Shown in pieces: positions 17,316 through 26,519 of a DNA stretch of 64,000 bases. The DNA is from CBDCIS01 sp965217565 (GTDB taxonomy: Bacteria > Chloroflexota > Dehalococcoidia > Lucifugimonadales > CATOSD01), in assembly GCA_965217565.1 (NCBI GenBank), contig CBDCIS010000012.1, forward strand, positions 124,001 through 188,000. Reading direction: 5' to 3'. Below the pieces are notes generated by a model. It saw only the letters and a list, made by a program, of their open reading frames with translations. It had not been told where the DNA came from and searched no databases. Positions within the stretch are counted from its first letter, which is position 1. Each line of letters opens with the position of its first letter. A program made the position numbers and the translations under genes.

Positions 17316-18043
17316 CCCTCCCACCAGCCAAAACCGAGGGAGGCCACGCACTGTAGAACTACGGGAGGTCGTCAACAGCATTCTGTACGTTCTGCGCAAC
17401 AGCTGCACGTGGCGAGCCATGCCGCATGACCTCCCGCCTTGGGGTACTGTGTGGTGGTATTTTCGAGAATGGAGACAGGACGGTACATGGGAACGAGGCC
17501 CTGCGGCCCAAAGTTCGGGAGGCCGAAGGCATCAACCCAACACCCAGTGCGGCCATCATGGATAGCCAGTCTGTGAAGACGACGGAAAAAGGGGGCCTAC
17601 TGGCTATGACGCTGGCAAGAAGGTCAATGGTCGGAAGCGACACATCATCGTAGATACCATGGGGTTGCTGCTGGCGGTGGTGGTGCATCCTGCCAATATC
17701 CAGGATCTAGATGGAGCGAAGCTGGTCATCGATAAATTGATGGGGCGCTTTCCCCGCATGAGGTTGCTCTGGGCCGATGCTGGAAAGCTGGTTGAGCGGG
17801 TCTGGACCCTGACAGGCTGGGTGCTCGAGATTGTGAACCGCGCCATGAACAGGCACCACTTACAGGTGCTGCCGCGAAGATGGGTGGTTGAACGAACATT
17901 CGCGTGGCTCAGCAGGTGCCGTCGGCTGAGCAAGGACTACGAAGCTCTGTCCAATACAACGGAGGCGTGGGTCCACATAGCTATGATTCATCTCATGCTC
18001 CGACGCTTAGCTCCAACCTAACTTGAATTTCTCACACACCCTC
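17316..18043 (+). mobile_element. Degenerate IS5-family (IS427-like) element, copy 1
   Basis: The right end is intact: CTCACACACCCTC at 18031-18043 equals the terminal repeat of the intact copy at 22613-23461. The left third is missing, since similarity starts within the first transposase domain (ccagccaaaaccgagg onward). Reading frames are broken by a stop or deletion near 17355 and by a loss of bases near 17495. In the second half (17659-18021), residues after ADAG are missing where the intact copy has YAG. The slippery AAAAAGGGGG run at 17584-17593 is kept. It is therefore an old, inactive copy. Confidence 0.85.
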
Positions 18044-18089
18044 TAAATGGGATGTTTTTGAAGTCTTGAACTTGTACTAAACTTGATGA

Positions 18090-18871
18090 ATGAGCCGCAA
18101 ATCGTACCCCAGCGACCTGACAGATGACCAGTGGGAGATGCTCGGCCCGCTACTCACACCAGCCAAACCGGGCGGTAGACCTCGCACCGTGGACCTACGG
18201 CAGGTGGTCAACTCCACACTGTATGTGCTGCGGACCGGATGCCCCTGGTGGATGCTGCTTCCCTGGCAGGCCCTGTACAAATACTTCCGCAGTTGGACCA
18301 TGGATGGAACGTGGAAACGAGTCAATGAGACGCTACGCCCCTGCGTCCGAGAGGCCGAAGGTAGAAATCCTACTCCCAGCGCAGCGTTCATAGATAGCCA
18401 GAGCGTGAAGACGACTGAAAAAGGAGGCCTCGTGGCAATGACGCTGGTAAAAGGGTCAATGGTCGAAAGCGACACGTCATCGTAGATACCTTGGGATTGC
18501 TATTGGCGGTGGTGGTGCATCCTGCCAATATCCAAGACCGAGATGGGGCGAGGCTGGTCATCGATAAATTGATAGGACGATTCCCACGCCTGCGACTCAT
18601 CTGGGCTGACGCTGGCTACAGCGGCCAGTTGGAAAACTGGGTGATGTCCATGTCGGGCTGGGTCATGGAGATAGTCAAGCGTCCCAGGGCCAGCCATCGG
18701 TTTGAGGTGCTGCCACGCAGGTGGGTGTTTGAGCGAACACTGGCATGGCTGGGAGGTTGTCGCCGGTTGAGCAAGGACTATGAAGCCTTGACCGGTCCTT
18801 TTGGCATGATTTCGCACCTCTCCCTGCTGTTTGCCACGAATCTCATGCGTGGGCAAAAGAGGCTGGATTAG
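18090..18871 (+). CDS. IS5-family transposase, two frames joined by a probable -1 frameshift (copy 2)
   Basis: The first frame (18090-18485) has the DUF4096-type start MSRKSYPSDLTDDQWEML and the DSQSVKTTEKGG segment with the first DDE Asp. The second frame (18491-18871) has LAVVVHPANIQDRDGA, LIWADAGYSGQ and RRWVFERTLAWL with the later catalytic residues. The frames join by a -1 shift at the AAAAAGGAGG run near 18420. After LSKDYEAL the C-terminus differs from copies 1 and 3. It is thus a related but distinct element. Its terminal repeats could not be identified, so the element limits are open. Confidence 0.8.
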
Positions 18872-18897
18872 CCTCTCGATCATAACACGGCCAAGTG

Positions 18898-20538
18898 TCA
18901 TACGTTCGTTTCCGCGTTGTAGTAATAGTGAGGAAGTGGCTGAGACCCCACAGATCCCTCGAAAAAACGCCGCAGGTGAGGTTCGACCATCTCTGCGATT
19001 TCCCTACGTTCCAGCTCATGGGGCAGACGCGGACGATCCATCGATTTTCTTATCTCGTCATACAGGCCCTGTTCGTCAACCCGTATCAGCTTGCGCCCTC
19101 GCATAATGACTTCGCCGTCGACGATTACGGTGTCCACGTCAACACTCCGACCCCGATGCACCACTGCGTCTACAATCGATACGTCAGGCTCCAGGTAGGG
19201 CTGTTCAATGTTATCAAGATCCAACAATACCATGTCCGCACGATTTCCCACTTCCAGTGTACCAACGCGATCGCCGAACCAGCTTGTGTAAGCGCCGTTC
19301 ACAGTACCCATTTGAAATACCTGGTGTGCTGTGGGTGGCATATTTTCCACGCCTGGCACTCGATGTATCTTAAGAGCCAGCCTCATCTCCTGGAACATGT
19401 CCTTATCATCGTTGAGCCCTGCCTCATCGCTGCCCAGCGCAACTCTTACTTCCCTCTGTAGCAGCTTATTAATGGGAGCGACGCCAGACTGGAGGCGTAG
19501 ATTCGAGCTCGCGTTGTGGCAAACACTCGCGCCGGTGGACTCCAGAACATCGATGTCCTCATCGGTTATCCATACACCGTGCCCGCAGACCACATCGGGG
19601 CCGAGGAACCCCAAATCATCCAGGTGCTGAAGCGGGGTCTTCTCCCAAACTCTGAGACCGTATAGTTTCTGGTACACTGTCTCCTGAAGGTGGATATGGA
19701 TGCCGCTGTTGTATTTGGTGGCGAGTTCCCTCAGGCCCATAAGCAGGTCGTCCGAGCATCGGTGAACGTTGCTTGGCGCGACGGTTATCCGGACACGATT
19801 GTGCGGGCTGTCTGCGTACTCGGCATGGAGTTCTTCGACACCTCGCAGTAAATCCCCAGCAGGGAAGTAGGATCTGCGCATGAGCGAGCCGAATCGCTCA
19901 CATAGGTTCTCGGGAAACTGGGAAATGAAGTCCTCTTCTCCGCCCTTGGGGCCAACCACCAAGCCATCCCTGTTCACAAGGGAGGGCGCGTAAGAGACAC
20001 GCATCCCCGACTCCTTATAACCTTTCAGCACGCTTCGGGAGACATCGAGATCAAATGGCCCTGTTCCCCGGGGTCGGGAGTGAATGGCCTGCACTGTCGT
20101 GGTTCCCGACTTAATCATCAGGACCGCTCCATATAGCTGATCCAGGTAAGGGTCGACGTCCTTACCCCTCATCCTGTTCAGGCTCCACAGTTCTAAGGGA
20201 AGGTCTGGAGCGCCAAGTTGGAAAGGTGATAGCCCCACGTGGAAGTGGTCGTTGACCAGCCCTGGCATTACTACATACCTCGTTGAGCCCACAACTTCAT
20301 CAGCTTGATGACGCTCTTTGAGGTCCTCGTAGGCGCCCACGTCGATAATCTCTCCGTCTCGTTGGAAGACAGCCCCGTCTCTGAAAGTGACCGAGGAGTT
20401 GGGGCCAGTCACCTTGCATATCACATACTTCCCACGAACTAAAGATGAGGCCAATTCAAACCCTCCCAGTAAATGCTTGGAGCTGATTGTAACCGTCTTG
20501 GCGAGTGTGAGTGTAAACAAGGTCCATAACCCTGTCAA
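18898..20538 (-). CDS. Amidohydrolase of the TRZ/ATZ (chlorohydrolase/deaminase) group
   Basis: A 546-residue metal-dependent hydrolase with a TIM barrel inside a split beta sandwich. Metal ligands are visible in order: NDHFH (HxH) at about 100, HIHLQET at about 275, VCGHGVW at about 315, and LGSDEAGLNDD at about 365. Deaminases of the cytosine/guanine/S-adenosylhomocysteine/atrazine type share this set; the substrate cannot be chosen. The start TTG 20538 has AAAGGAAA upstream, but later starts are possible because the first 30 residues look unlike the family. Its stop is only 27 bp from a transposase gene, and it lies wholly inside the mobile-element island. Confidence 0.82.
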   Translation of the reverse strand: MTGLWTLFTLTLAKTVTISSKHLLGGFELASSLVRGKYVICKVTGPNSSVTFRDGAVFQRDGEIIDVGAYEDLKERHQADEVVGSTRYVVMPGLVNDHFHVGLSPFQLGAPDLPLELWSLNRMRGKDVDPYLDQLYGAVLMIKSGTTTVQAIHSRPRGTGPFDLDVSRSVLKGYKESGMRVSYAPSLVNRDGLVVGPKGGEEDFISQFPENLCERFGSLMRRSYFPAGDLLRGVEELHAEYADSPHNRVRITVAPSNVHRCSDDLLMGLRELATKYNSGIHIHLQETVYQKLYGLRVWEKTPLQHLDDLGFLGPDVVCGHGVWITDEDIDVLESTGASVCHNASSNLRLQSGVAPINKLLQREVRVALGSDEAGLNDDKDMFQEMRLALKIHRVPGVENMPPTAHQVFQMGTVNGAYTSWFGDRVGTLEVGNRADMVLLDLDNIEQPYLEPDVSIVDAVVHRGRSVDVDTVIVDGEVIMRGRKLIRVDEQGLYDEIRKSMDRPRLPHELERREIAEMVEPHLRRFFEGSVGSQPLPHYYYNAETNV

Positions 20539-20630
20539 CGTGGTTTCCTTTTGCCTACTGCCATCATTTTGGAATTTCCCCTCGAAGAATATGCGCGTCT
20601 TATACCGACCGCGACCAATTCAGGCTGAGT

Positions 20631-20659
20631 GTGACCAGCCAAAACCGTAATGCTACAAT
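20631..20659 (+). promoter_or_regulatory. Candidate promoter before the NHL-protein fragment
   Basis: GTGACC and TACAAT lie 17 bases apart, 54 bp upstream of a ribosome site (AAGGAGA) and an ATG. The gene behind it is truncated, so the promoter may now be a relic. Confidence 0.4.
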
Positions 20660-20712
20660 ATGTCATGCAAGCTCTAGAATCAATTGAATCCTTATTAAGG
20701 AGAAGAGAGACG

Positions 20713-20937
20713 ATGGCAATCGTAGGATCTGGAGACTTCAGGTACGAGCGTGTGCCAGTGTGGCCAAATTTGCCCAGGTATTGGGATTGTTGTTCTACGA
20801 TTATGTCAGTAGCTAAATGGTCAGGGAAAATGTCACCCCATGGAAGGAGTGACATTGACTCAGAAGGAGCAGACGAGACTTCAATCAGACCTCTGATCTC
20901 TCGGCTCTCACAGCGTCCCATTCTTGCTGGTTGCTAA
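20713..20937 (+). pseudogene. N-terminal fragment of an NHL-repeat (peptidylglycine amidating-lyase-like) protein
   Basis: The first 24 residues, starting MAIVGSGDFRYERV and going on to LPRYW, match the usual beginning of bacterial NHL-repeat proteins annotated as peptidyl-alpha-hydroxyglycine alpha-amidating lyase-like. These are typical of Dehalococcoidia (family recognition from memory). After RYW the similarity stops and no propeller blade follows. The ribosome site AAGGAGA is intact. The gene was cut off, probably by one of the neighbouring insertions. Confidence 0.5.
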
Positions 20938-21173
20938 CAGTTGTTGCGTTCGCTGAGAGGGCATTGCGCCAGTCCCACTTCGAGTCAGGCCCGAGCCGAA
21001 TTGACCCGTGTGAGATTATCGCAGTCCCATTTTTGATGGTTGCCAATATAGACGTTCTCAGTCTGCACGTCATCAATGGCGACCGATATGCTCCAGGCGA
21101 CCTACAACAGGGAGGCATGGTCGCAGTGGCTACGCGGTTTCATCGCGTCCCTGTAAGGGTATCATCGTATGTA
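20938..21173. other. Island flank with no recognisable gene
   Basis: A plus frame runs through this stretch (INGDRYAPGDLQQGGM near its middle) up to the IS630 junction, but I recognise no family. It does not continue the binding-protein fragment found on the other side of the element. Confidence 0.3.
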
Positions 21174-22343
21174 ATACCATTTCATGTTGACGAGGCCGCA
21201 TAGTGTGCGGGAAGACTTCGCGTTGTACGTTCGATCCAACTCCAGGCGGTGAGCGACCGCACCCGGCCCGGATCAGATTTAAGCTCACCCAGGTAGGCAT
21301 CAACCGCCTCCATCTTCTCCTCTATGCCCCAGTATGTTCTGCCCTCCACCCATCTGCGGACCTCTTGGAAGACCCATTCAGCGGGATTCAACTCAGGACT
21401 GTATGGCGGCTGGACGATCGTTGCGAGTCCAACACTCCGTACCATCTCGCCCCGGGGACCACGCGCCCCATCCCACACCAGGGCCTCGATATCCGAGTGA
21501 TGCTTCAAGCTATCGACTGCCACCGCTATAGCCGCAGACTTCATCGAGTCGATCCAACTCCACAGCAGCCTGCCCCTCCGAACGTCTACCACCAAGAACA
21601 GGTACATCCACTTGTACACCAACTGCACTCGCTGATGTACCTTCACTCCACGACGACCCCATACCCTACGGACCATCCCCCGCAACCCCACTCGCATCTC
21701 ATCGGCAAAGCCAAAGGCCGTCTCAGAACTCACGCCCGCTCTGGCAAGGCAACGACTGAGGCCCCCTTTTTCCACGACTCCTGCGCACCTATGTCTGCCT
21801 TCTCATGACGACCCCTCGGTACCTTCGGGCTGCATCCCAACCTCTCAAGCAGACCATAGACGCTGCCCAACTTGTAGCTCACTCCATACTCGGACTCTAT
21901 CCAGTCCCTGCTCTCTCCCGCCGTCTTGAATCGCCCTGTCGACACCTCCTCGGTCAACTCCCGTTCTTCATCTGTGCTCAGAAAGCGCGGTTTGCCCCTG
22001 CCTCCCATCTTGTGCGACAGTACTCCCTCCACACCACCTTCTCTATACCAACCCACCCATGTCTGCACCGTCCGGTAGTGGACTCCCACCGCTCCTGCCG
22101 CCTTACCGAGCTGCCATCCCGACCGGACCAGCCACAGTCCATGCAGTCGAGTACGAAGGCCAGTGTCACGTTCTGACCGGTAGGCTGCCTTCAGCGCCTC
22201 CGGCGTATCCTCCCGACTCCAATCGATTCGAAGAGGTCGACCCATCATCATGATGCCCTCCAACACCCTGTGTTGGCTAGAGCATGGATGAACTATTAGG
22301 ACATCGCCAGATACTTCCAGGTCTCCTTATCATCAAATGGTAT
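21174..22343 (-). mobile_element. IS630-family insertion sequence, 1,170 bp
   Basis: Both ends carry inverted repeats starting ATACCATTT.ATG and are flanked by TA (21172-21173 and 22344-22345), the IS630/Tc1 target. Length and gene content are normal for the family. Removing it joins gtatg-TA-ctcgcgg, but the reading frames on the two sides belong to different proteins. The target site was therefore already a rearrangement junction or an intergenic spot. Confidence 0.8.
21182..22266 (-). CDS. IS630-family transposase, two overlapping frames
   Basis: The upstream frame (22266 to 21730) is the helix-turn-helix part: GWQLGKAAGAVGVHYRTVQTW, and a winged region with YGVSYKLGSVYGLLERLG. The downstream frame (21775 to 21182) is the DDE catalytic part: FADEMRVGL (D), ALVWDGARGPRG (D), and YSPELNPAEWVFQEVRR (E). 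They overlap and join by a -1 shift at GGAAAAAGGGGGCC near 21765-21775, giving SWKKGGLSRCL. The whole DDE set is present, so the element may be active. Confidence 0.87.
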
Positions 22344-22345
22344 TA

Positions 22346-22504
22346 CTCGCGGAGATGAACACGATTGCCCATGAAGAGTGGCTGCCTCTCATAGTAGTGA
22401 ACTATGTAGCTGTCCATCATCTCTGGTGGGACTTTGTGAAGAACTACAAATACCACAGTCTGTACAACTGGGTTAAGTTTGACCACATCTGGGTTGACAA
22501 GTAG
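22346..22504 (+). pseudogene. C-terminal fragment of a peptide-binding (SBP family 5) protein
   Basis: 52 codons up to TAG read LAEMNTIAHEEWLPLIVVN, then HHLWW and VKNYKYHS, ending FDHIWVDK. This is how family-5 extracytoplasmic solute-binding proteins of peptide importers end. The N-terminal nine tenths are missing; the IS630 element sits exactly at the break. dppB and dppC follow 1.25 kb downstream on the same strand with an IS5 copy inserted between. This was probably the binding-protein gene of that transporter. Confidence 0.6.
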
Positions 22505-22612
22505 AAAGGCGCACGCGATCCAGGACCGTCCCAATTGGGACGGGAAATGCGGGTTGGTTGGCCGTGTGGGCAGCTAAACTCGCTAAGGCCGTTCACCGAT
22601 TGGGCACTCTTA
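22505..22612. other. Short spacer between the binding-protein fragment and IS5 copy 3
   Basis: There is no gene. It ends with the left TTA target duplication (22610-22612) of the IS5 element. Confidence 0.4.
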
Positions 22613-23461
22613 GAGGATGTGTGAGAAGTTCAAATTAGGTTGGTGCTAAGCGTCGGAGCATGAGATGAATCATAGCTATGTGGATCCAGGCCTCCGTTGT
22701 ATCGGACAGAGCTTCGTAGTCCTTGCTCATCCGACGGCACCTGCTGAGCCACGCGAATGTTCGTTCGACCACCCATCTTCGCGGCAGCACTTGAAAACGG
22801 TGGCTGTCCCTGGGGCGCTTGACAATCTCGAGTGCCCAGCCTGTCAGGGCCCAGACCCACTCGACCAGCTTTCCAGCATAGCCAGCATCGGCCCAGACCA
22901 ACCTCATGCGGGGAAACCTCCCTATCAATTTATCGATGACCAGCTTCGCCCCATCCCTATCCTGGATATTGGCAGGATGCACCACCACCGCCAGCAGCAA
23001 CCCCATGGTATCTACAATGATATGTCGCTTTCGACCGTTGACCTTCTTGCCAGCGTCATAGCCACGAGGCCCCCTTTTTCCGTAGTCTTGACCGACTGGC
23101 TGTCTATGATAGCAGCGCTAGGTGTCGGGTTCCTCCCCTCGGCCTGCCGGACCTTGACTCGGAGAGCGTCATTGGCTCGTTCCCATGTACCATCCTCTCT
23201 CCACTCCCGAAAATACCACCATACAGTACCCCAAGGCGGGAGGTCATGCGGCATGGCTCGCCACGTGCAACCGTTGCGCAGAACGTACACAATGCCGTTG
23301 ACGACTTCCCGCAGGTCTACAGTACGTGGCCTTCCCCCGGTCTTGGCTGATGGGAGTAGGCAAGCCAGAACATCCCACTGTTCGTCGGTCAGGTCGCTGG
23401 GGTATGCTTTGCGTTTCATACCTCCATTCTAATACATGTCCAAGACTTCTCACACACCCTC
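22613..23461 (-). mobile_element. Intact IS5-family (IS427-like) insertion sequence, copy 3
   Basis: 849 bp bounded by near-perfect inverted repeats GAGG(G/A)TGTGTGAGAAGT and flanked by a direct TTA duplication (22610-22612, 23462-23464). Both transposase frames are full length. This is the best-preserved element in the window and the most likely to have moved recently. Confidence 0.9.
22635..23419 (-). CDS. IS5-family transposase, two frames joined by a probable -1 frameshift (copy 3)
   Basis: The first frame (23419 to 23012) runs MKRKAYPSDLTDEQWDVL, PRTVDLREVVN, CTWRAMPHDLPPWGTVWWYF and IIDSQSVKTTEKGG. The second frame (23006 to 22635) has LAVVVHPANIQDRDGAKL, LVWADAGYAGKL and RRWVVERTFAWLSRCRR. 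Shifting -1 in the AAAAAGGGGG run near 23060 joins them as RGYDAGKKVNGRKRHI, the known family sequence. The same arrangement in all three copies argues for programmed frameshifting. The catalytic D-D-E set is complete across the joined product. Confidence 0.88.
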
Positions 23462-23464
23462 TTA

Positions 23465-23554
23465 GGGCCTATTGCAAAAGAATCTCCCTTTGGCGCTGGG
23501 CTGTGCCAGGCGCATCAGCTTGCGACATGCCACCCTAAGGTTGCTGTAGTGCGC
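23465..23554 (-). pseudogene. C-terminal remnant of another transposase
   Basis: Thirty in-frame codons read AHYSNLRVACRKLMRLAQ and end NRP before a stop whose bases are the TTA target of IS5 copy 3. The HYSNLR..CRKLMRLA pattern is typical of transposase ends (IS1182/IS5-like). An in-frame stop just upstream shows decay. The adjacent plus-strand text GGGCCTATTGCAAAAG looks like an old terminal repeat. Confidence 0.4.
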
Positions 23555-23758
23555 CTGTTAGGTAGGCCGCTTTCTGGTGCGCCTTTTCTTGGCCGGGTTC
23601 CACCACTGGAGGTTTGGTCAATTAGCCCATGAGGAATGTCGGTGGTCGGAGCACCCGAACGCACCGACAGGTGACACAGGTGTTCCAGACCGAAATTTCC
23701 GGAGCAGTTCCGGTGTCCGCAATGGGACCTGCTGAACCCCTCCCGAGGACCGAGGCGC
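23555..23758. other. Leader region of dppB
   Basis: I see no gene. A purine-rich ribosome site (CCGAGGACCGAGGCGC) precedes the dppB ATG. No convincing -35/-10 pair was found, so dppB may have lost its promoter or be read from the IS5 side. Confidence 0.35.
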
Positions 23759-24709
23759 ATGAGAAACTACATTATCCGCAGAACACTCCTCTTCGTGCCC
23801 ACTCTGCTGTTCATCAGCGTCGTGATATTCTTTTTGCTCAGGACTCTGCCTGGGGACGTAGTCGCAATGATGTTCTACGAGGCAGCGGACTACGATCCCA
23901 AGGAACTAGATAAGATTCGCCACGAGATGGGGCTGGACCGGCCACTTCTCATCCAGTATGGAGAGTGGATATGGGGCATGTTCAAGGGCGATTTTGGCTA
24001 CTCTTTCCGTTCGCAGGATACCGTCCTGTCGCAGATCACCAACAAGGGACGCGTTACCCTTGAGTTGGCCATACTTGCTACTATCGCCACCGCACTCTTT
24101 GCGTTGCCTGTAGGCATCGCCTCGGCGTTAAAACACGGCACTTGGGTAGACCAGGTGCTACGCGCGGTCACGGCCTTAAGCATGGCTATGCCCGCTTTTT
24201 TCGTGGGCATTGTGATCATCATCATGCTGGTGTATCTGTTCAACTATTTCCCAAGTATAGAATTTGTGCCTGTGTGGGAAGACCCAGTACAGAACCTCCT
24301 CATGATGAGCCTGCCAGCTATAGCCGTTGGCTTGCGGGCTATGGCCAGATTGGCACGTATGACGAGGTCCATGATGCTGGAAGTCGTGCGAGAAGATTAC
24401 ATACGCACCGCTAGGGCTAAGGGGCTGCGAGAGCAATCCGTTGTGATGAGGCATGCATTCCGCAACGCTGCTCTCCCGGTTGTCACCATGACCGGTGCCC
24501 AATTCGTGCTTCTTCTAAACGGTACTGTTGCCGTTGAGGTGGTGTTTTCCCTTAATGGCCTGGGTCGGCACCTCTTGGATGCCACCCTAGCGCGAGACTT
24601 TATCATGGTTCAGGGTATAGTCGTGGTGATGGCCTTGGCGATGATACTCGGCAATCTGGTGGTAGACTTGCTCTATGGCATTTTGGACCCCCGCGTTAGG
24701 TACCAGTAG
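23759..24709 (+). CDS. dppB: Peptide ABC transporter permease DppB/OppB
   Basis: A 316-residue inner-membrane permease of a peptide importer. It begins MRNYIIRRTLLFVPTLLFISVVIFF, the standard first helix, and has the periplasmic segment with MGLDRPLLIQYGEWI and GDFGYSFR. Five or more further hydrophobic helices follow. The EAA loop is EDYIRTARAKGLREQSVVMRHAFRNAALPVV, contacting the ATPases. It ends at YGILDPRVRYQ. dppC follows 10 bp on. It lies 250 bp right of the IS5 copy. Confidence 0.96.
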   Translation: MRNYIIRRTLLFVPTLLFISVVIFFLLRTLPGDVVAMMFYEAADYDPKELDKIRHEMGLDRPLLIQYGEWIWGMFKGDFGYSFRSQDTVLSQITNKGRVTLELAILATIATALFALPVGIASALKHGTWVDQVLRAVTALSMAMPAFFVGIVIIIMLVYLFNYFPSIEFVPVWEDPVQNLLMMSLPAIAVGLRAMARLARMTRSMMLEVVREDYIRTARAKGLREQSVVMRHAFRNAALPVVTMTGAQFVLLLNGTVAVEVVFSLNGLGRHLLDATLARDFIMVQGIVVVMALAMILGNLVVDLLYGILDPRVRYQ

Positions 24710-24719
24710 GAGGTATGTC

Positions 24720-25651
24720 ATGAACTCGGTGCCTCCAGGATTGACTTTTGGAGCCAGAGATACCTTTTACTCCGCACTGAAGGTGGGCCAGGAGGTGAGG
24801 ACTCTCGCCACACGCCAACCCATGGGAATGGTGGGCGCGGCGGTCCTGTTTGTCATGATAGCGGCCGCGATATTCCCCGGCGCTATAACGTCCTACGGTA
24901 GAGACGAAACGGTGACCTACAACTATAAGGCAGGGCCCCTCTCTGTAGTGGAAGAGGGAGAGTTCATTGGTACCCGCCTTTGGCTTGGGTCAGATACAGT
25001 AGGGAGAGACATGCTGACCCGCCTCATATACGGTGGAAGGATTTCACTTCTTATCGGGCTGACGGCACCACTAATTGGCATTACTTTAGGTTCGTTGTTT
25101 GGCATCGTCGGTGCGTACCTTGGGGGGCGGCGGATATCGTGATTCAGCGATTTGTAGATGCGATGATGGCTGTACCTGGAATAGTGCTGGCCATGGCACT
25201 CATCATAACGCTCGGATTTAGTATTCAGATGGTCATCATAGCTATTGGGGTCACCCTGATTGGCGACTCGGCACGTGTAATGCGGTCTCACGTGCTGTCG
25301 TTGCGTGAATTCCAATACATCGAGTCCGCCAGAGCGATTGGAGCCACCGAAGTCCGCGTTATTCTGAAGCATATAATTCCCAACTCGTGGGCGCCTTACT
25401 TGGTCCTCTTCAGCGTTGCCGTGGCTTCAACCATCCTGATTGAGTCAGGTCTCAGCTTCCTTGGAGTCGGCGTACAGCTACCAACGCCTTCTTGGGGCAA
25501 TATGCTACAGGGAGCACAGCTATTCTTGCGGTCAGCCCCTCACTCAGCTATATTGCCGGGTTTGGCGATGAGCATCACGGTTCTGTCAATCAACATATTG
25601 GGTGATGCAACACGGGACGTCTTGGACCCAAAGCTACGCGGCGCGAGATAA
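24720..25651 (+). pseudogene. dppC: Peptide ABC transporter permease DppC/OppC, frameshifted
   Basis: The start is ATG 24720 after AGGAGG. The first frame carries the N-terminal helix MGMVGAAVLFVMIAAAIFP, LGSDTVGRDMLTRLIYGGR and the next helix, then breaks after VGAYLGG. The other frame continues IVIQRFVDAMMAVPG, the EAA loop FQYIESARAIGATEVRVI, and LSFLGVGVQLPTPSWGNML to the end. Adding one G to the GGGGGG run at 25122-25127 rejoins them exactly as GAYLGGAADIVIQRF. It is either a homopolymer sequencing error or an inactivating indel. The second is plausible because the binding protein beside it is also destroyed. Confidence 0.87.
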
Positions 25652-25850
25652 GAGGGACGATTACGAAAAGCTCACACACATCTCCTCATTGTTACAACTG
25701 ATAACGTTGTCGTGGCGAATGCGGCCTTACGCTATTGTCGGAGTGTTGAAGATGACCAACTCGGAACTTACACTGGATTTGGGCAAGATTGAGACTGTAG
25801 GCCGTCAGCGATAAAGGGACACACATCTGACGTGTAGAAAGCCCGAGAGG

Positions 25851-26362
25851 TTGGAGGTGGTGTGGGCTCCTAGACTGAGAGTAGAGTACCCAAGGAAAGG
25901 AGCGGATGTGTCCCAACCAGATACTGAGAAAGCACTGGCCGCACAAGAGCGTAGCCAGGACACCAAGTCCTTCGTCCGCAGGAAGTGCCATTCTCTGTAC
26001 AGCCCTCCCGCCCCACAACAGGCACTATTCGCCATCTGGCCTTACAAAGCAAAGAGAGGGCGCATCGCCGTCATACTCCGTCGAGCAGCGGGAAGCGGTC
26101 CAGCGGGGGCTGCGCATCCTGTCCCGGATCATCGCCCGAGCCACCTGAGGCGTCAGGCGTCTCGGTCCAAGGCTGCGCCGAAGAACGGGAGCCGGGAACG
26201 CTTCTGCGCGGCTGCGCCTGGGCCATCGGCGGAGGTAGAGGACGAGGAGACGACAGGAACGAAGGCGCAGATGACGTTGGCCGACGCCGGCTATTTCGCG
26301 GGAGTCACCTGGAAGAATGCGCCCATCGAGGCCAGCAGGTGGTGAAGCTGGTAGGCGGCTGA
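25851..26362 (+). pseudogene. Decayed transposase remnant
   Basis: Near 26270-26340 two frames together give TLADAGYF.GSHLEEC..RGQQVV, a stretch typical of IS1182/ISNCY-type transposases. AEVEDEETTGTKAQ before it also fits the family. The frames switch at least once and no start or end is intact. The rest of 25652-26511 shows no gene: it is the flank of dppC and of the IS66-type element. Confidence 0.45.
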
Positions 26363-26519
26363 GAAATGGGCCGATAGGGGATGCGCAGGGCGCCTTCCCG
26401 CTGGGGGGAGGACAAGAGCCTGCCCGCCTGCAAAGACGAGGGATGGGTGCGATGCGCCAAGCTGCGGCCAGTTTTGCCCAAAACCGAGAGACCCGATGAA
26501 CGGTTACACGCGTAACTCT

